From assembly GCA_027486025.1 (NCBI GenBank), contig JAIXPY010000134.1, forward strand, positions 1 to 38,465: a DNA stretch of 38,465 nucleotides. Reading direction: 5' to 3'. The notes under the pieces are model-generated. The model was given only the letters and a program-made list of their open reading frames with translations. It was not told the DNA's origin and searched no databases. This DNA comes from Burkholderiaceae bacterium. Its GTDB lineage: Bacteria > Pseudomonadota > Gammaproteobacteria > Burkholderiales > Burkholderiaceae. A program made the position numbers and the translations under genes. Position 1 is the first letter of the stretch. The number at the start of each line of letters is the position of its first letter. Positions 1-8,643 of this stretch are shown in pieces.

Positions 1-1094
1 GCGATAAATAAAAAGAGCGGAATAGCAAACTGCTTTACTTCCTCTGGGGGGTCGTACAAGTTAAGTAATTCGGTCCTGAAAAACCAGGCTGTGAGTCCAA
101 TGACGGCGCAGGCAGTAGTTGTAAAAAAGACTGAGGACCAGCCAATCTGCTCTGCTTTCGATTGTTGGTTTGCGCCAATCGATTGCGATACTAAGGTCAT
201 GGTTGCAATAGATAGGGATAAGGGAACCATGTAGATCACGGTACCGATATTGGCCACAATTTGATGTCCAGCCAAAGCTTCTGTACCAAGGCGAGCAATA
301 AAGAGCGACATAAAGGTAAACGAGGTTACTTCGATAAGGTAACTAAAGCCAATCGGCATACCCAGTCTGAGCATGACGCCGATACGGTGTGGATCCGGCT
401 TACTAAATCGAGCAAATAGGGCAAAGGGCTTGTAAAAACGTCCTGCCATCACAATCCACAAGGTAATGAGTAGCCAGAGCCAATTAATGATGACCGTTGC
501 TACTGCACAGCCAGGGCCTCCCATGCCTTCAATCCCAAAAGCCCCATAGATAAACAAATAGTTGAGCGGGAACTTAGCGGCCAAGCCAATCAATTGCACG
601 ATCGTAATGATGGTTGGCCTTGACACTGCATTGTGTAGGGCAACGAGTACGCGCATGATCATACTGGCAGGCAATCCCAGCACGAGGATGTGCATGTATA
701 AACTGGCTTTGGCGTGAATCTCCGGGCTGACTTGCGAAATATCCAAGATCAAATCGGCATTCCAAAGAACCAATGCGCCAAATAGGCTGAGCAGTACTGC
801 AAGCCAAATAGCTTGGCGTACCTCTTCACCGATTTCATCGTAGCGTTTTGCGCCAAACAGTTGACCCGCAATTGGGGCCAATGCTGAAACAACACCGGTA
901 AGTCCCACGTATACGCTAATGAAAATCGCCGAGGCCATGGCCAACGCCGCTAAATCATCTGCAGAGTAACGCGCCGTCATGGCGGTATCGAGCACTCCAA
1001 AGGTAATCACAGCAAGCTGACCCACCAGCAGTGGGCCTGCCAACTTAAGCAATGCCGGAATATCTTCGCGCAAGCGAGAGAGTCTTAGAAGCAT
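1..1094 (-). CDS. MATE family multidrug/toxin efflux transporter (C-terminus cut by window edge)
   Basis: The minus-strand frame opens at ATG 1094 and stays open to base 1, giving about 364 residues of a family that usually has 440-470, so the C-terminus lies outside the window. The N-terminus (MLLRLSRLREDIPALLKLAG) leads into a helix with LVGQLAVITFGVLDTAMTAR, then SALAPIAGQLFGAKRYDEIG. This is the typical first MATE repeat: a membrane helix, an Asp in VLDT, and a GQxxGA(K/R)R loop. MATE proteins export cationic drugs, dyes or metabolites across the inner membrane using Na+ or H+ gradients. The substrate cannot be told. No strong Shine-Dalgarno sequence precedes the start; an upstream ATG at 1108 is out of frame. 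The 144-base gap to the next gene shows no clear terminator. Confidence 0.9.
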   Translation of the reverse strand, partial: MLLRLSRLREDIPALLKLAGPLLVGQLAVITFGVLDTAMTARYSADDLAALAMASAIFISVYVGLTGVVSALAPIAGQLFGAKRYDEIGEEVRQAIWLAVLLSLFGALVLWNADLILDISQVSPEIHAKASLYMHILVLGLPASMIMRVLVALHNAVSRPTIITIVQLIGLAAKFPLNYLFIYGAFGIEGMGGPGCAVATVIINWLWLLITLWIVMAGRFYKPFALFARFSKPDPHRIGVMLRLGMPIGFSYLIEVTSFTFMSLFIARLGTEALAGHQIVANIGTVIYMVPLSLSIATMTLVSQSIGANQQSKAEQIGWSSVFFTTTACAVIGLTAWFFRTELLNLYDPPEEVKQFAIPLFLFI

Positions 1095-1238
1095 GGGGAA
1101 TGGTTCATCGGCAACAAGAGGCCGACTGTAATGTTTGTGTTCTTCAAGGAGCTATTTTACTGCTTCACCGATAAAGCATGTTCAGTGGTTTTTCGATCTT
1201 GCTGTGCAGGATCTAAACAAGCATATTGAATGAATCGG

Positions 1239-2957
1239 CTATTCAGGCGTCACGCGGTAAAGCCGCAAGCGCTCCGCACGATCGGCTGCCCGCCGATCTT
1301 CCCACAGCAGAGTAATCGTTTTTTGATTGAGGCTAGCGTAGGCCTTTGCCTCTAACTGACTGTGGGTCAATACATAGGGGCAGCTGGCATCATCCCGCAA
1401 GGGGAGTTTTGTGAAGTAACTAAAGGAGGCTAGCTGCGAGGAGCCAATATTGCTGGTATCAATACAGCGCGCATCCTTTGGGACTGCCTGCACCAATCGC
1501 TCCGCTACAAAGCGGTAGGTTTTAGCGTAATTGATGGTGGGTAGCCAAAGCGTCATGAGAAGCACCCACATTAAGACCGTACCCGAAGCAGAAATAATCA
1601 AACAGCGCCAGATTACTTTGGGCGCCCGCGAAGTACGCCAGCGAATCACCGCAATCCAAAGGCCGGTAATGCCAATGGCGATTACAAACGCAGTAAGACT
1701 AAACTGCGCCTGGTAGCCCGGTATGAAGCGGGCTACATTGGCTGCGGTGCTGGCCGGAAAGCCCGTGATCTTCGCCAGCCAAATGACCCAAATGGCTAAA
1801 CCAATAATGGTGAAGCTCAGCATCGCCAGCCAATCAATAAAGCTAATTAGATTACGTTTTAGAATTGGCAAGCTAAAAATAGCCAGAATGGCCATCGGCG
1901 GAATCAATATGATCAAATCGTGTTCGTTCGCATCAACGCGCAGAAGTACGTAGATGACGCCACTCAATATCAGGCCCAGCGGAATACATAAATGTGCCGC
2001 GCGCCAAGATCCCGCATTTTTTTCGCGAGCCCAATGCACGATTGCCACGATGGCGAGCGGCCATACTGGCCAGGCATAGAGCCAGAAGTTCACACCCAAG
2101 AAGCCCATTGATTCAGCGGAAGGGCTACTCTGCATCGGCGGTACATTGAGCCAGGCATCCAGTGCATTGGCCCGCTGAGATTCGTTTAAATCAAACAGGA
2201 ACCACAGTAAGGGCCAGAGTGCAAAGCCGATTAGACCCAATACGACCGACGTGAGCGACCAGCGAAAACGCAATCGCGCATTACTGACAAATACTGCACT
2301 TACGGTTGCCAAGATAACCAGGATGGTGAGGTATAGGTTGCTAGATAGCGCCAACACCATCACGCCTAGACCAGTACATGCGCCACCTTGCCAAGGCTTA
2401 TCGAGTCCGCGTATCGTGCCATAGAGCACAAAACTAATCCCCATCAATTGCGCCATCATGGGCGTGGTTTCATGAGCGCGCTGAGCCAAGCCAACGCAGG
2501 CTAAGAATATAAGCAGAGCGCCATCTGCCAAAGTCATGCCATAGGCTTTGGATTGCGGTTGACCGCCTACGGCAAGTGCCATCGGCTGTACTTCACGTCG
2601 GCGCCCTAATAGATAGGTGGCATACCAAATGGCAAGAGCGGCTGCAAAAAAACACAGGGCGGAATAAAGTCGGCTGGCGTTCGCTAAGCCAATGAGCGGC
2701 CCAAACCATTCCATCAGTAAGCCGCCAAGCCAGTAAGGTAGTGGTGCGCCGAGCGCAGCATCGCGCCCCGCTAAGTGAGGGACTAACCAATCCTGGAGAT
2801 TGCCTTGGTATAGCGACCACATACCGCCAAAGCCGATGGCATCCTCGTTCTTCCAAGGATCTCGCTGGAATAGACCAGCTAAACCATAGATGAGCGTTAG
2901 TGCAAAGATAACCGTGCGCGGAATCGATGCAGTAGCGGCGGCAGTGAGTTTAACCAT
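1239..2957 (-). CDS. ArnT-like (PMT family) integral membrane glycosyltransferase
   Basis: A polytopic membrane protein of about 572 residues with at least ten hydrophobic helices. Its N-terminal region (FQRDPWKNEDAIGFGGMWSL, then GAPLPYWLGGLL) matches the GT-C fold of ArnT/PMT-like transferases. In these, an acidic residue in the first periplasmic loop (here in the KNEDA stretch) takes part in sugar transfer from a polyprenyl-phosphate donor. Such enzymes glycosylate lipid A or other envelope acceptors on the periplasmic side. Donor and acceptor are unknown here. I chose ATG 2957 over an upstream TTG at 2996 because the first hydrophobic helix follows at a normal distance. It runs in the same direction as rpmE2, but the rpmE2 terminator separates the two, so it probably has its own promoter. 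Confidence 0.75.
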   Translation of the reverse strand: MVKLTAAATASIPRTVIFALTLIYGLAGLFQRDPWKNEDAIGFGGMWSLYQGNLQDWLVPHLAGRDAALGAPLPYWLGGLLMEWFGPLIGLANASRLYSALCFFAAALAIWYATYLLGRRREVQPMALAVGGQPQSKAYGMTLADGALLIFLACVGLAQRAHETTPMMAQLMGISFVLYGTIRGLDKPWQGGACTGLGVMVLALSSNLYLTILVILATVSAVFVSNARLRFRWSLTSVVLGLIGFALWPLLWFLFDLNESQRANALDAWLNVPPMQSSPSAESMGFLGVNFWLYAWPVWPLAIVAIVHWAREKNAGSWRAAHLCIPLGLILSGVIYVLLRVDANEHDLIILIPPMAILAIFSLPILKRNLISFIDWLAMLSFTIIGLAIWVIWLAKITGFPASTAANVARFIPGYQAQFSLTAFVIAIGITGLWIAVIRWRTSRAPKVIWRCLIISASGTVLMWVLLMTLWLPTINYAKTYRFVAERLVQAVPKDARCIDTSNIGSSQLASFSYFTKLPLRDDASCPYVLTHSQLEAKAYASLNQKTITLLWEDRRAADRAERLRLYRVTPE

Positions 2958-3005
2958 GCAGGCGGTGATGGTGAAATTGCATTTGGGCGATATCAATTAC
3001 AGATA

Positions 3006-3033
3006 AGAAAAAAGGCAGCACAAGCTGCCTTTT
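3006..3033 (-). terminator. Rho-independent terminator of rpmE2
   Basis: On the minus strand a perfect stem AAAAGGCAGC/GCTGCCTTTT with a 4-base loop is followed by a T-rich run. It lies 41 bases past the rpmE2 stop and upstream of the ArnT-like gene. Confidence 0.85.
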
Positions 3034-3073
3034 CAGGGTTGCGGGAGAGAAGCAACTTACTCCCACAAAATCA

Positions 3074-3436
3074 TTACGCCTTCTTAGCAGCGGCTTTTTT
3101 GGCTGCTGGTTTCTCAGCAGCTTTGGTTTCAGCAGCAGCTGCTTTTTTCTCAGCCGTTTTAGCAGCGCCATCGCCAGTTGCTTTAGCAACGGCTTTGCTA
3201 CCAAACTTCTGACGGAATTTCTCAACCCGGCCGGCGGTGTCCATAATTTTCTGGGTACCGGTGTAGAAAGGATGTGACTCCGAAGAGGTCTCAATTTTGG
3301 AGAGTGGGTACTCTTTGCCGTCTTCCCATTTCACGGTTTCTTTGGTGATGATGGTCGAGCGGGTCTTAAAGCTGAAGTTGTTGGAAACATCGACAAAAAC
3401 AACTTCGCGGTAATCGGGGTGAATGCCAGGTTTCAT
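3074..3436 (-). CDS. rpmE2: 50S ribosomal protein L31 type B
   Basis: A 120-residue protein beginning [20 protein letters not shown], with [10 protein letters not shown] and [11 protein letters not shown] in the centre. These are hallmarks of the zinc-independent (type B, C-minus) L31, and no CxxC pair is present. L31 bridges the ribosomal subunits. Residues 88-120 form an Ala/Lys-rich tail with repeated KAA units, longer than the usual 80-90 residue protein, probably disordered and RNA-binding. The start is supported by AGGA seven bases upstream. It lies 179 bases downstream of rho, with the rho terminator between, so it is likely transcribed separately. In many bacteria the zinc-free L31 substitutes for the zinc-binding form under zinc limitation, but no Zur-like palindrome was recognised upstream. 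Confidence 0.95.
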   Translation of the reverse strand: MKPGIHPDYREVVFVDVSNNFSFKTRSTIITKETVKWEDGKEYPLSKIETSSESHPFYTGTQKIMDTAGRVEKFRQKFGSKAVAKATGDGAAKTAEKKAAAAETKAAEKPAAKKAAAKKA

Positions 3437-3576
3437 AAGTGTCCTTATTGCAGGTAGCCGTTTCAGTTCCAGTAAGAGAAGTGAAATACTTGCCCAGGTA
3501 AAAGTAAATGCAACGGTGAATCAAAAAAAGCCACACCGAAGGTGTCGCAGAATCGAAATTATGCCATGAAATCAAT

Positions 3577-3607
3577 AAGAAAGGCTAGATTTGCTATCCA
3601 TCTAGCC
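3577..3607 (-). terminator. Rho-independent terminator of rho
   Basis: On the minus strand the stem GGCTAGAT/ATCTAGCC with a 9-base loop is followed by TTTCTTATT. It begins within ten bases of the rho stop codon. Confidence 0.75.
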
Positions 3608-3615
3608 CAGGCTTC

Positions 3616-4878
3616 TTAGCCTCCGCGGCGCATCAGGTCGAAGAATTCTCCGTTGTTCTTGGTGGATTTGAGCTTATCGACGATGAAGTTCATTGCCTCA
3701 ATGTCGTCCATATCGGCCAATAGCTTGCGTAAAACCCAGATTTTTTGGAGATTTTCTGGCTTAACCAGCAATTCCTCGCGGCGGGTGCCGGATTTATTGA
3801 GGTTAATCGCAGGATAGACCCGACGCTCAGCCAAACGGCGCTCGAGGTGGACTTCCATATTGCCGGTGCCCTTAAATTCTTCATAAATCAGGTCATCCAT
3901 CCGGCTGCCGGTTTCAATCAAGGCGGTGGCCAAAATCGTTAAGGAGCCGCCTTCTTCAATATTACGGGCTGCACCGAAGAAGCGTTTTGGGCGCTGTAAG
4001 GCATTCGCATCAACACCACCTGACAATACTTTGCCAGAGGACGGCACGACGGTGTTGTAAGCGCGAGCAAGGCGGGTAATCGAGTCGAGCAAAATAATGA
4101 CGTCTTTTTTCATTTCCACCAAGCGCTTGGCTTTTTCAATCACCATCTCGGCTACTTGAACGTGGCGCACTGCTGGCTCATCAAAGGTGGAGGCAACCAC
4201 TTCGCCGCGAACGGAGCGCTGCATTTCAGTAACCTCTTCAGGGCGCTCATCGACGAGCAGCACAATCAGAATGGCATCCGGGAAATTGGTGGAGATCGCA
4301 TGGGCAATGTGCTGCATCATCACTGTCTTACCTGACTTGGGTGAAGATACGATCAAGCCGCGCTGACCAAAGCCAATGGGCGAAATCATATCGATGATGC
4401 GGCCCGTTAAATTCTCTTCGGCTTTAATGTCGCGCTCTAAATGAATGGTGCGATTAGGGTGAAGCGGCGTCAAGTTCTCGAACATGATGCGGTTCTTCAG
4501 GGCCTCTGGCGCTAAGCCATTAATCTTATCGACCTTGACCAGCGCAAAGTAACGCTCACCGTCCTTTGGCGTCCGGACTTCGCCTTCAACGCTATCGCCG
4601 GTATGCAGATTGAAGCGGCGAATTTGGGCTGGCGAGATGTAAATATCATCGGGCGAAGCCATATACGAGGCTTCGGGCGAACGTAAAAAGCCAAAGCCAT
4701 CTGGCAATACTTCGAGTACACCGTCGCCGAACACGGATTCACCAGACTTAGCCCGCTTTTTCAAAATCGCAAACATCAATTCTTGTTTGCGCATCCGCTG
4801 GGTGTTTTCAATTTCGAGGCTAGCTGCCATCTCGAGTAGGGCGGAAACGTGGAGTACTTTTAATTCAGTTAATTGCAT
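3616..4878 (-). CDS. rho: Transcription termination factor Rho
   Basis: A full-length 420-residue Rho, the hexameric RNA-dependent ATPase that ends transcription at rut sites. The N-terminal Rho domain starts [18 protein letters not shown]. The RNA-binding cold-shock-like domain carries [20 protein letters not shown]. The ATPase core has a P-loop (SSPKSGKT), a Walker B-like stretch ([14 protein letters not shown]), the Q-loop region and the R-loop TRREELL. The P-loop reads SPKSGKT where E. coli has PPKAGKT, a conservative change. It lies downstream of trxA in the same orientation, the order also seen in E. coli. The long C-rich leader upstream fits the known autogenous control of rho by Rho itself. 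Confidence 0.98.
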   Translation of the reverse strand: MQLTELKVLHVSALLEMAASLEIENTQRMRKQELMFAILKKRAKSGESVFGDGVLEVLPDGFGFLRSPEASYMASPDDIYISPAQIRRFNLHTGDSVEGEVRTPKDGERYFALVKVDKINGLAPEALKNRIMFENLTPLHPNRTIHLERDIKAEENLTGRIIDMISPIGFGQRGLIVSSPKSGKTVMMQHIAHAISTNFPDAILIVLLVDERPEEVTEMQRSVRGEVVASTFDEPAVRHVQVAEMVIEKAKRLVEMKKDVIILLDSITRLARAYNTVVPSSGKVLSGGVDANALQRPKRFFGAARNIEEGGSLTILATALIETGSRMDDLIYEEFKGTGNMEVHLERRLAERRVYPAINLNKSGTRREELLVKPENLQKIWVLRKLLADMDDIEAMNFIVDKLKSTKNNGEFFDLMRRGG

Positions 4879-5095
4879 TGTGTTTAGTGGTATCAGTAGA
4901 AAAGTGGGGGGGCTGGTTGCTGCCAGAAAGGCGGCGAGCCAAAAGGGAGGGGTTGCGTTACGTTAGGAGGAAGTCAAAATCAAATGGGCGCGCCAAAAAA
5001 TGAGCTTGTAATCAATCAGGGAAACAAATCAAGAAACGAAGAAGAGGGGGATGTAGAGCCAGAAATGGGGAAGCACTGAATAGTGCGTTTAAAGA
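4879..5095 (-). promoter_or_regulatory. C-rich, G-poor rho leader (candidate rut/autoregulation region)
   Basis: The leader RNA, read on the minus strand, is rich in C and U and poor in G close to the rho start. The plus strand shows matching G runs at 4906-4912 and 4944-4952. Such C-rich, poorly structured RNA is the known preference of Rho, and rho leaders in enterobacteria are attenuated by Rho. No ORF of note is seen. This accounts for most of the gene-free stretch between trxA and rho. Confidence 0.45.
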
Positions 5096-5123
5096 ATATT
5101 ACACCAAAAACGGCAATTGGCAA
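5096..5123 (-). promoter_or_regulatory. Candidate sigma-70 promoter of rho
   Basis: On the minus strand, TTGCCA (5118-5123) and TAATAT (5096-5101) lie 16 bases apart, each with four or more matches to consensus. A start near 5089 would give a leader of about 210 bases. Confidence 0.4.
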
Positions 5124-5153
5124 GATTGGAGGTCAATAAAACCGGATTTACCC

Positions 5154-5198
5154 AAAAAAGCCTGAAACCAAGACAGGCTCGAGTAGTGAGCCTGTCTT
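5154..5198 (-). terminator. Terminator downstream of trxA overlapped by a stronger competing hairpin
   Basis: Two mutually exclusive stems are visible on the minus strand. The first is an 11-bp perfect stem, AAGACAGGCTC/GAGCCTGTCTT (5170-5198, 7-base loop). The second pairs AGCCTG with CAGGCT (5159-5179) and runs straight into six T, giving a classical terminator. They share 5174-5179, so only one can form. It sits between trxA and the rho promoter. Confidence 0.6.
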
Positions 5199-5207
5199 GC
5201 GGAATAC

Positions 5208-5534
5208 TTAAATATTGCCGTCGATGAAAGCGGCTAACTGGGATTTGGAGAGCGCGCCTACTTTTTGAGCGGCTACCGCACCCCCTTTGAAAAGGATCAA
5301 GGTTGGAATGCCGCGAATATTAAACTGCGCTGGAACGCCTTGGTTCTCATCCACATTCATTTTGGCGATTTGGATTTTGTCGCCGTACTCGGTGGACAGC
5401 TCTTCCAAAATAGGGCCAATCATTTTGCAAGGACCGCACCACTCTGCCCAAAAATCAAGCAAAACTGGCTTATCGGATTTGAGAACATCTTGCTCGAATG
5501 AAGCGTCACTGACGTATTTAATGCCGGCACCCAT
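5208..5534 (-). CDS. trxA: Thioredoxin
   Basis: A 108-residue cytoplasmic thioredoxin. It has the active site WCGPCK at residues 32-37, preceded by VLLDFWAE, and the cis-proline loop RGIPTLILF. It reduces disulfides in ribonucleotide reductase, methionine sulfoxide reductases and other targets, and is itself reduced by TrxB. The open frame extends upstream to 5765, but ATG 5534 gives the standard N-terminus and is preceded by AAGGAA at good spacing, so the upstream extension is not coding. It is divergent from the AddB-like gene, with 97 bases between the start codons, and is followed by rho. Confidence 0.97.
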   Translation of the reverse strand: MGAGIKYVSDASFEQDVLKSDKPVLLDFWAEWCGPCKMIGPILEELSTEYGDKIQIAKMNVDENQGVPAQFNIRGIPTLILFKGGAVAAQKVGALSKSQLAAFIDGNI

Positions 5535-5631
5535 GAAAAATTCCTTATTTATTAGTATGTCGAAGCTTATATTAGCAATAAGCCAGCTTTCTTGCCTAAA
5601 ACAACAGATTACCGCATAAATCCGATTGACC

Positions 5632-8600
5632 ATGAAAACCCCCGCCGCTTTTCCAGCTATTCCTTTGCGTGACGCGCCAGGGTATGGGCAGCCGCTAGCG
5701 TGGTCGCTTAGTCCCGACCGGGATGCCTTAGAAACCCTCTCTGGCGGCATATGGAATGTGGCCATAGAAACCAGTCAGCGACCGCTGGTTGTGCTCAGTA
5801 CGGCCGGACCGTTAATGGCCTTGCGCAGCAGTTTGGAGCGCCATCGCCCAGCAGCAATCAAGCCCCAGATTGCATTTTTACCCGAGGTGATGAGCTTGAG
5901 TGATTGGTTGGGATCGGCTCCGCAAAGCTGGACCTTTCCCAAAGCGCAAACCCCTTTGGAGCGGTGGTTGGCAGTGCATGCTTCACTTCAAGCCCACCCC
6001 AAACTGCGTGCCTGGTTTAGGGCAGAGAGTGAGGCTGGTGCCTGGGGTTTGGCGCAAGCCATTATTACCGCTTGCGACACCTTATCGAGTGCCGTTTTAT
6101 CTCAGTCCGCATCGCTAATGGTGCCTCAGCAGGGCGCGGCATCCAGTGATGCGTGGCTAGGCCCACTTGAGAAGTTGCTTGAAGAGGCCATTGAAGAGGC
6201 CTATCCAGCGCTAGCCCGCAAGGTAGTCGACCGAGAGGCAGAGGTATTGCTGCTCTTTTGGCGTTACCTTAGTGATGCGGGTAATCCGATCGTGCGCAAG
6301 CATCTTGCGCTCGCTGCATACCTACAGGCTGCTAAACAGGCCAAGCATGCAAGACCTTTTATTTGGGTTCAAACCGCCGATGGGCTGGCAAGTGAGCGGG
6401 CCTTGATGCAGCGCTTTATGGATGAGTACGCAGCCCATGCTCCAGTAATTGATATCGGTCTGAACTGGAGTGATGTGGGTTTGTGGCCCGAAGCATTATC
6501 GGCAGGAGAGGCTGAAGCGAGCCAAGCAAGCCAGGCAAAACAAGACGCGACCCACAATGCCAAAACTGCATACCGGGGTCAGTGGCGTTTGCTTTCGGCC
6601 AATCGATTTGAAGAGTTAGCATGGATGGCTGCTAAAAGCGTTGAGCAGCACATCATCGCCGGCAAGAAAAACATAGCGCTGGTTGCGCAAGATCGTTTAG
6701 CCGCCCGCCGGACGCGCGCACTATTGACGCGTTTTGGTCCAGCGCTCGCCATTCGGGATGAAACCGGCTGGAAGTTGTCGACCACACGCGCTGCAGCAGC
6801 ACTGCACAGTTGGCTCTCCCTCATTCGAGCTCCTAAAGAAGGTCCTAGCGCTGCTGATCTATTGGAGTTTTTGCAAAATCCGTTTGTCGATATCCCTGCC
6901 ATCTTAGGAAAAGACCCCCAAGACTGCAACGGCTTGATTGCCGAACTGGAAGATCGCTTGATCGCCAGTCAAGCCTATTGCGGATGGGAATCCTTTTACA
7001 TTGCGATGGAAGGGGTGCGCTACGGCAATGTGTTTCGTCAAGCACCTGCCAATCCCTTGCTATTGGAGTTACTTCAGCTCGTACGTGGCCGCGTCGTTCA
7101 GTGGCGTAGTAAAACCGTAGATGTCAGTCAGGCATATCAGCAATTACAAGGCGACATCACCGCGTTTGGTATGGCAACCACCTTGGCTGCAGACTCTGCT
7201 GGTAAGCAATTGCTGGATGTGCTGCTCACTTTAGAGATGCCCTTGCAGCCCAAGGCAATCAAATCAATTCAGCTGCGACTGAGTGAGTGGATCAGCCTCT
7301 TAAGCTCGGCCATTGAAGAGGCTTCGTATCAAGAGGTCAGCAAGCAGGCAGAGGCTAACCTCAGTATCTTGCCCTTGAGCTCGACTCGCTTACGAGAATT
7401 CGATGCCGTGATTGTGGTTGGCTGCGATGAAAATCAGTTACCAGCATTTTCTGAGCCGCCTTTGTTTTTTTCAGAAGCGCTTAATCGATTGCTGCACGGA
7501 TCAACGATTGAACATGAATTCAAACAACAGGCACGCGATCTTTCGCAGTTATTGGTGAGTTGCCCCGCGGTGGACTTGCTCTGGCAAAGTAAAAGCGCCA
7601 ATGGCGAGCCCATTCGGGCTGCTGCATGGATTCAGCGTTTGCAAATGGCCTTGCCGGATTGGAAGCTGGAAGGCCAAGATAATTCCCCCGGAGCTGTAAA
7701 ACGCGTGGGCACCAGCGAGCGCATGGACGGCGCCCGCGCAACGCCCTGCGCGGAATTACCTTTGCCTTTATCCATGAGTCCAAGTGCGTATCGCACCTTG
7801 CGTGATTGCCCCTATCGTTACTATGTCCGCAGCTTACTGGGTTTACGCAAGCAGCATGGCTTTGATGAGGGCATTGACGCCTCCTTGGCTGGGCAAACCA
7901 TTCATGCGGTATTGCATCAATTTTTTCGCGCACTCAAAACCCACGAGCAAACTGATTTGGCTGCCATTGCCTACGGCAGTGACAATCGACGTGCGTGGAT
8001 GAAACAGCATTTAAACCAGGTATCTGAACGGATCTTTGCTCGCTTTATCGAAGGTGACGAGCGTGTGCTGGGCGTACTGCGCGATTGGCAGAAACAAATT
8101 CCGAGCTTTATTGAGTGGCAATTGGAGCGTGAGTCTGCCGGCTGGCGTTACCTCGACGGTGAAATCCAGGTCGGTTTTGATTTGCCGTTCACAACCGAGG
8201 GCGGAGACTTTCGGATGATGCGCATCGAAGGGTATGTGGATCGCATCGATACCCATATTGATTCGGCAAGCGCAGCAGTGCTTGACTATAAGCATCAAAC
8301 GGTAAAAAAAGTACGCGATCGTGCCGCCAGTGTTCTAGATGATCCGCAGTTATTAATCTACGCTAGAGCAGTAACGGATGCTGACTCGAATTTACCAATG
8401 CAAGGGCGAGCAGTGAGCGATGCAGAGTGGGTCGCCCTAAAAACCGAATTAAAAAATGGCCATGGCAGCGCAGAGCGTTCGATTGCCGTTGCCGACCTCG
8501 CTGATACGGCGATCCAATCTATGGCCCAAATCACCGAGGATGTAGAGCTATTGTGGGCGCGCAAAACCCTCAATGCATTTGCGCCCGATAGCGTGTGTCA

Positions 8601-8643
8601 CTATTGTGAGTCGCGCGGTATTTGCAGGAAGGGGATGTGGTGA
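5632..8643 (+). CDS. AddB-like PD-(D/E)XK nuclease family DNA repair protein
   Basis: A protein of 1003 residues that fits the AddB-like partner of an AddA helicase in betaproteobacteria. The N-terminal two thirds resemble an inactivated helicase fold. The C-terminal nuclease domain begins SPSAYRTLRDCPYRYY and contains AAVLDYKHQTVKK, whose D885-Y-K887 is the catalytic DxK part of the PD-(D/E)XK site. Four cysteines, C726 and C989/C992/C998 (CHYCESRGIC), match the iron-sulfur staple of AddB proteins. With AddA it would process double-strand ends for RecA loading. I chose ATG 5632 over TTG 5626. It overlaps the next gene by four bases (GTGA), implying translational coupling. Confidence 0.85.
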   Translation: MKTPAAFPAIPLRDAPGYGQPLAWSLSPDRDALETLSGGIWNVAIETSQRPLVVLSTAGPLMALRSSLERHRPAAIKPQIAFLPEVMSLSDWLGSAPQSWTFPKAQTPLERWLAVHASLQAHPKLRAWFRAESEAGAWGLAQAIITACDTLSSAVLSQSASLMVPQQGAASSDAWLGPLEKLLEEAIEEAYPALARKVVDREAEVLLLFWRYLSDAGNPIVRKHLALAAYLQAAKQAKHARPFIWVQTADGLASERALMQRFMDEYAAHAPVIDIGLNWSDVGLWPEALSAGEAEASQASQAKQDATHNAKTAYRGQWRLLSANRFEELAWMAAKSVEQHIIAGKKNIALVAQDRLAARRTRALLTRFGPALAIRDETGWKLSTTRAAAALHSWLSLIRAPKEGPSAADLLEFLQNPFVDIPAILGKDPQDCNGLIAELEDRLIASQAYCGWESFYIAMEGVRYGNVFRQAPANPLLLELLQLVRGRVVQWRSKTVDVSQAYQQLQGDITAFGMATTLAADSAGKQLLDVLLTLEMPLQPKAIKSIQLRLSEWISLLSSAIEEASYQEVSKQAEANLSILPLSSTRLREFDAVIVVGCDENQLPAFSEPPLFFSEALNRLLHGSTIEHEFKQQARDLSQLLVSCPAVDLLWQSKSANGEPIRAAAWIQRLQMALPDWKLEGQDNSPGAVKRVGTSERMDGARATPCAELPLPLSMSPSAYRTLRDCPYRYYVRSLLGLRKQHGFDEGIDASLAGQTIHAVLHQFFRALKTHEQTDLAAIAYGSDNRRAWMKQHLNQVSERIFARFIEGDERVLGVLRDWQKQIPSFIEWQLERESAGWRYLDGEIQVGFDLPFTTEGGDFRMMRIEGYVDRIDTHIDSASAAVLDYKHQTVKKVRDRAASVLDDPQLLIYARAVTDADSNLPMQGRAVSDAEWVALKTELKNGHGSAERSIAVADLADTAIQSMAQITEDVELLWARKTLNAFAPDSVCHYCESRGICRKGMW

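Noticed and set aside
574-807. 77-residue minus-strand frame near the left edge
   Set aside because: It lies inside the MATE transporter in another frame, and no motif or start signal supports it.
5535-5765. N-terminal extension of thioredoxin to 5765
   Set aside because: Thioredoxins begin near MGAGIKYVSD, the SD is before ATG 5534, and the extension overlaps the divergent AddB-like gene.
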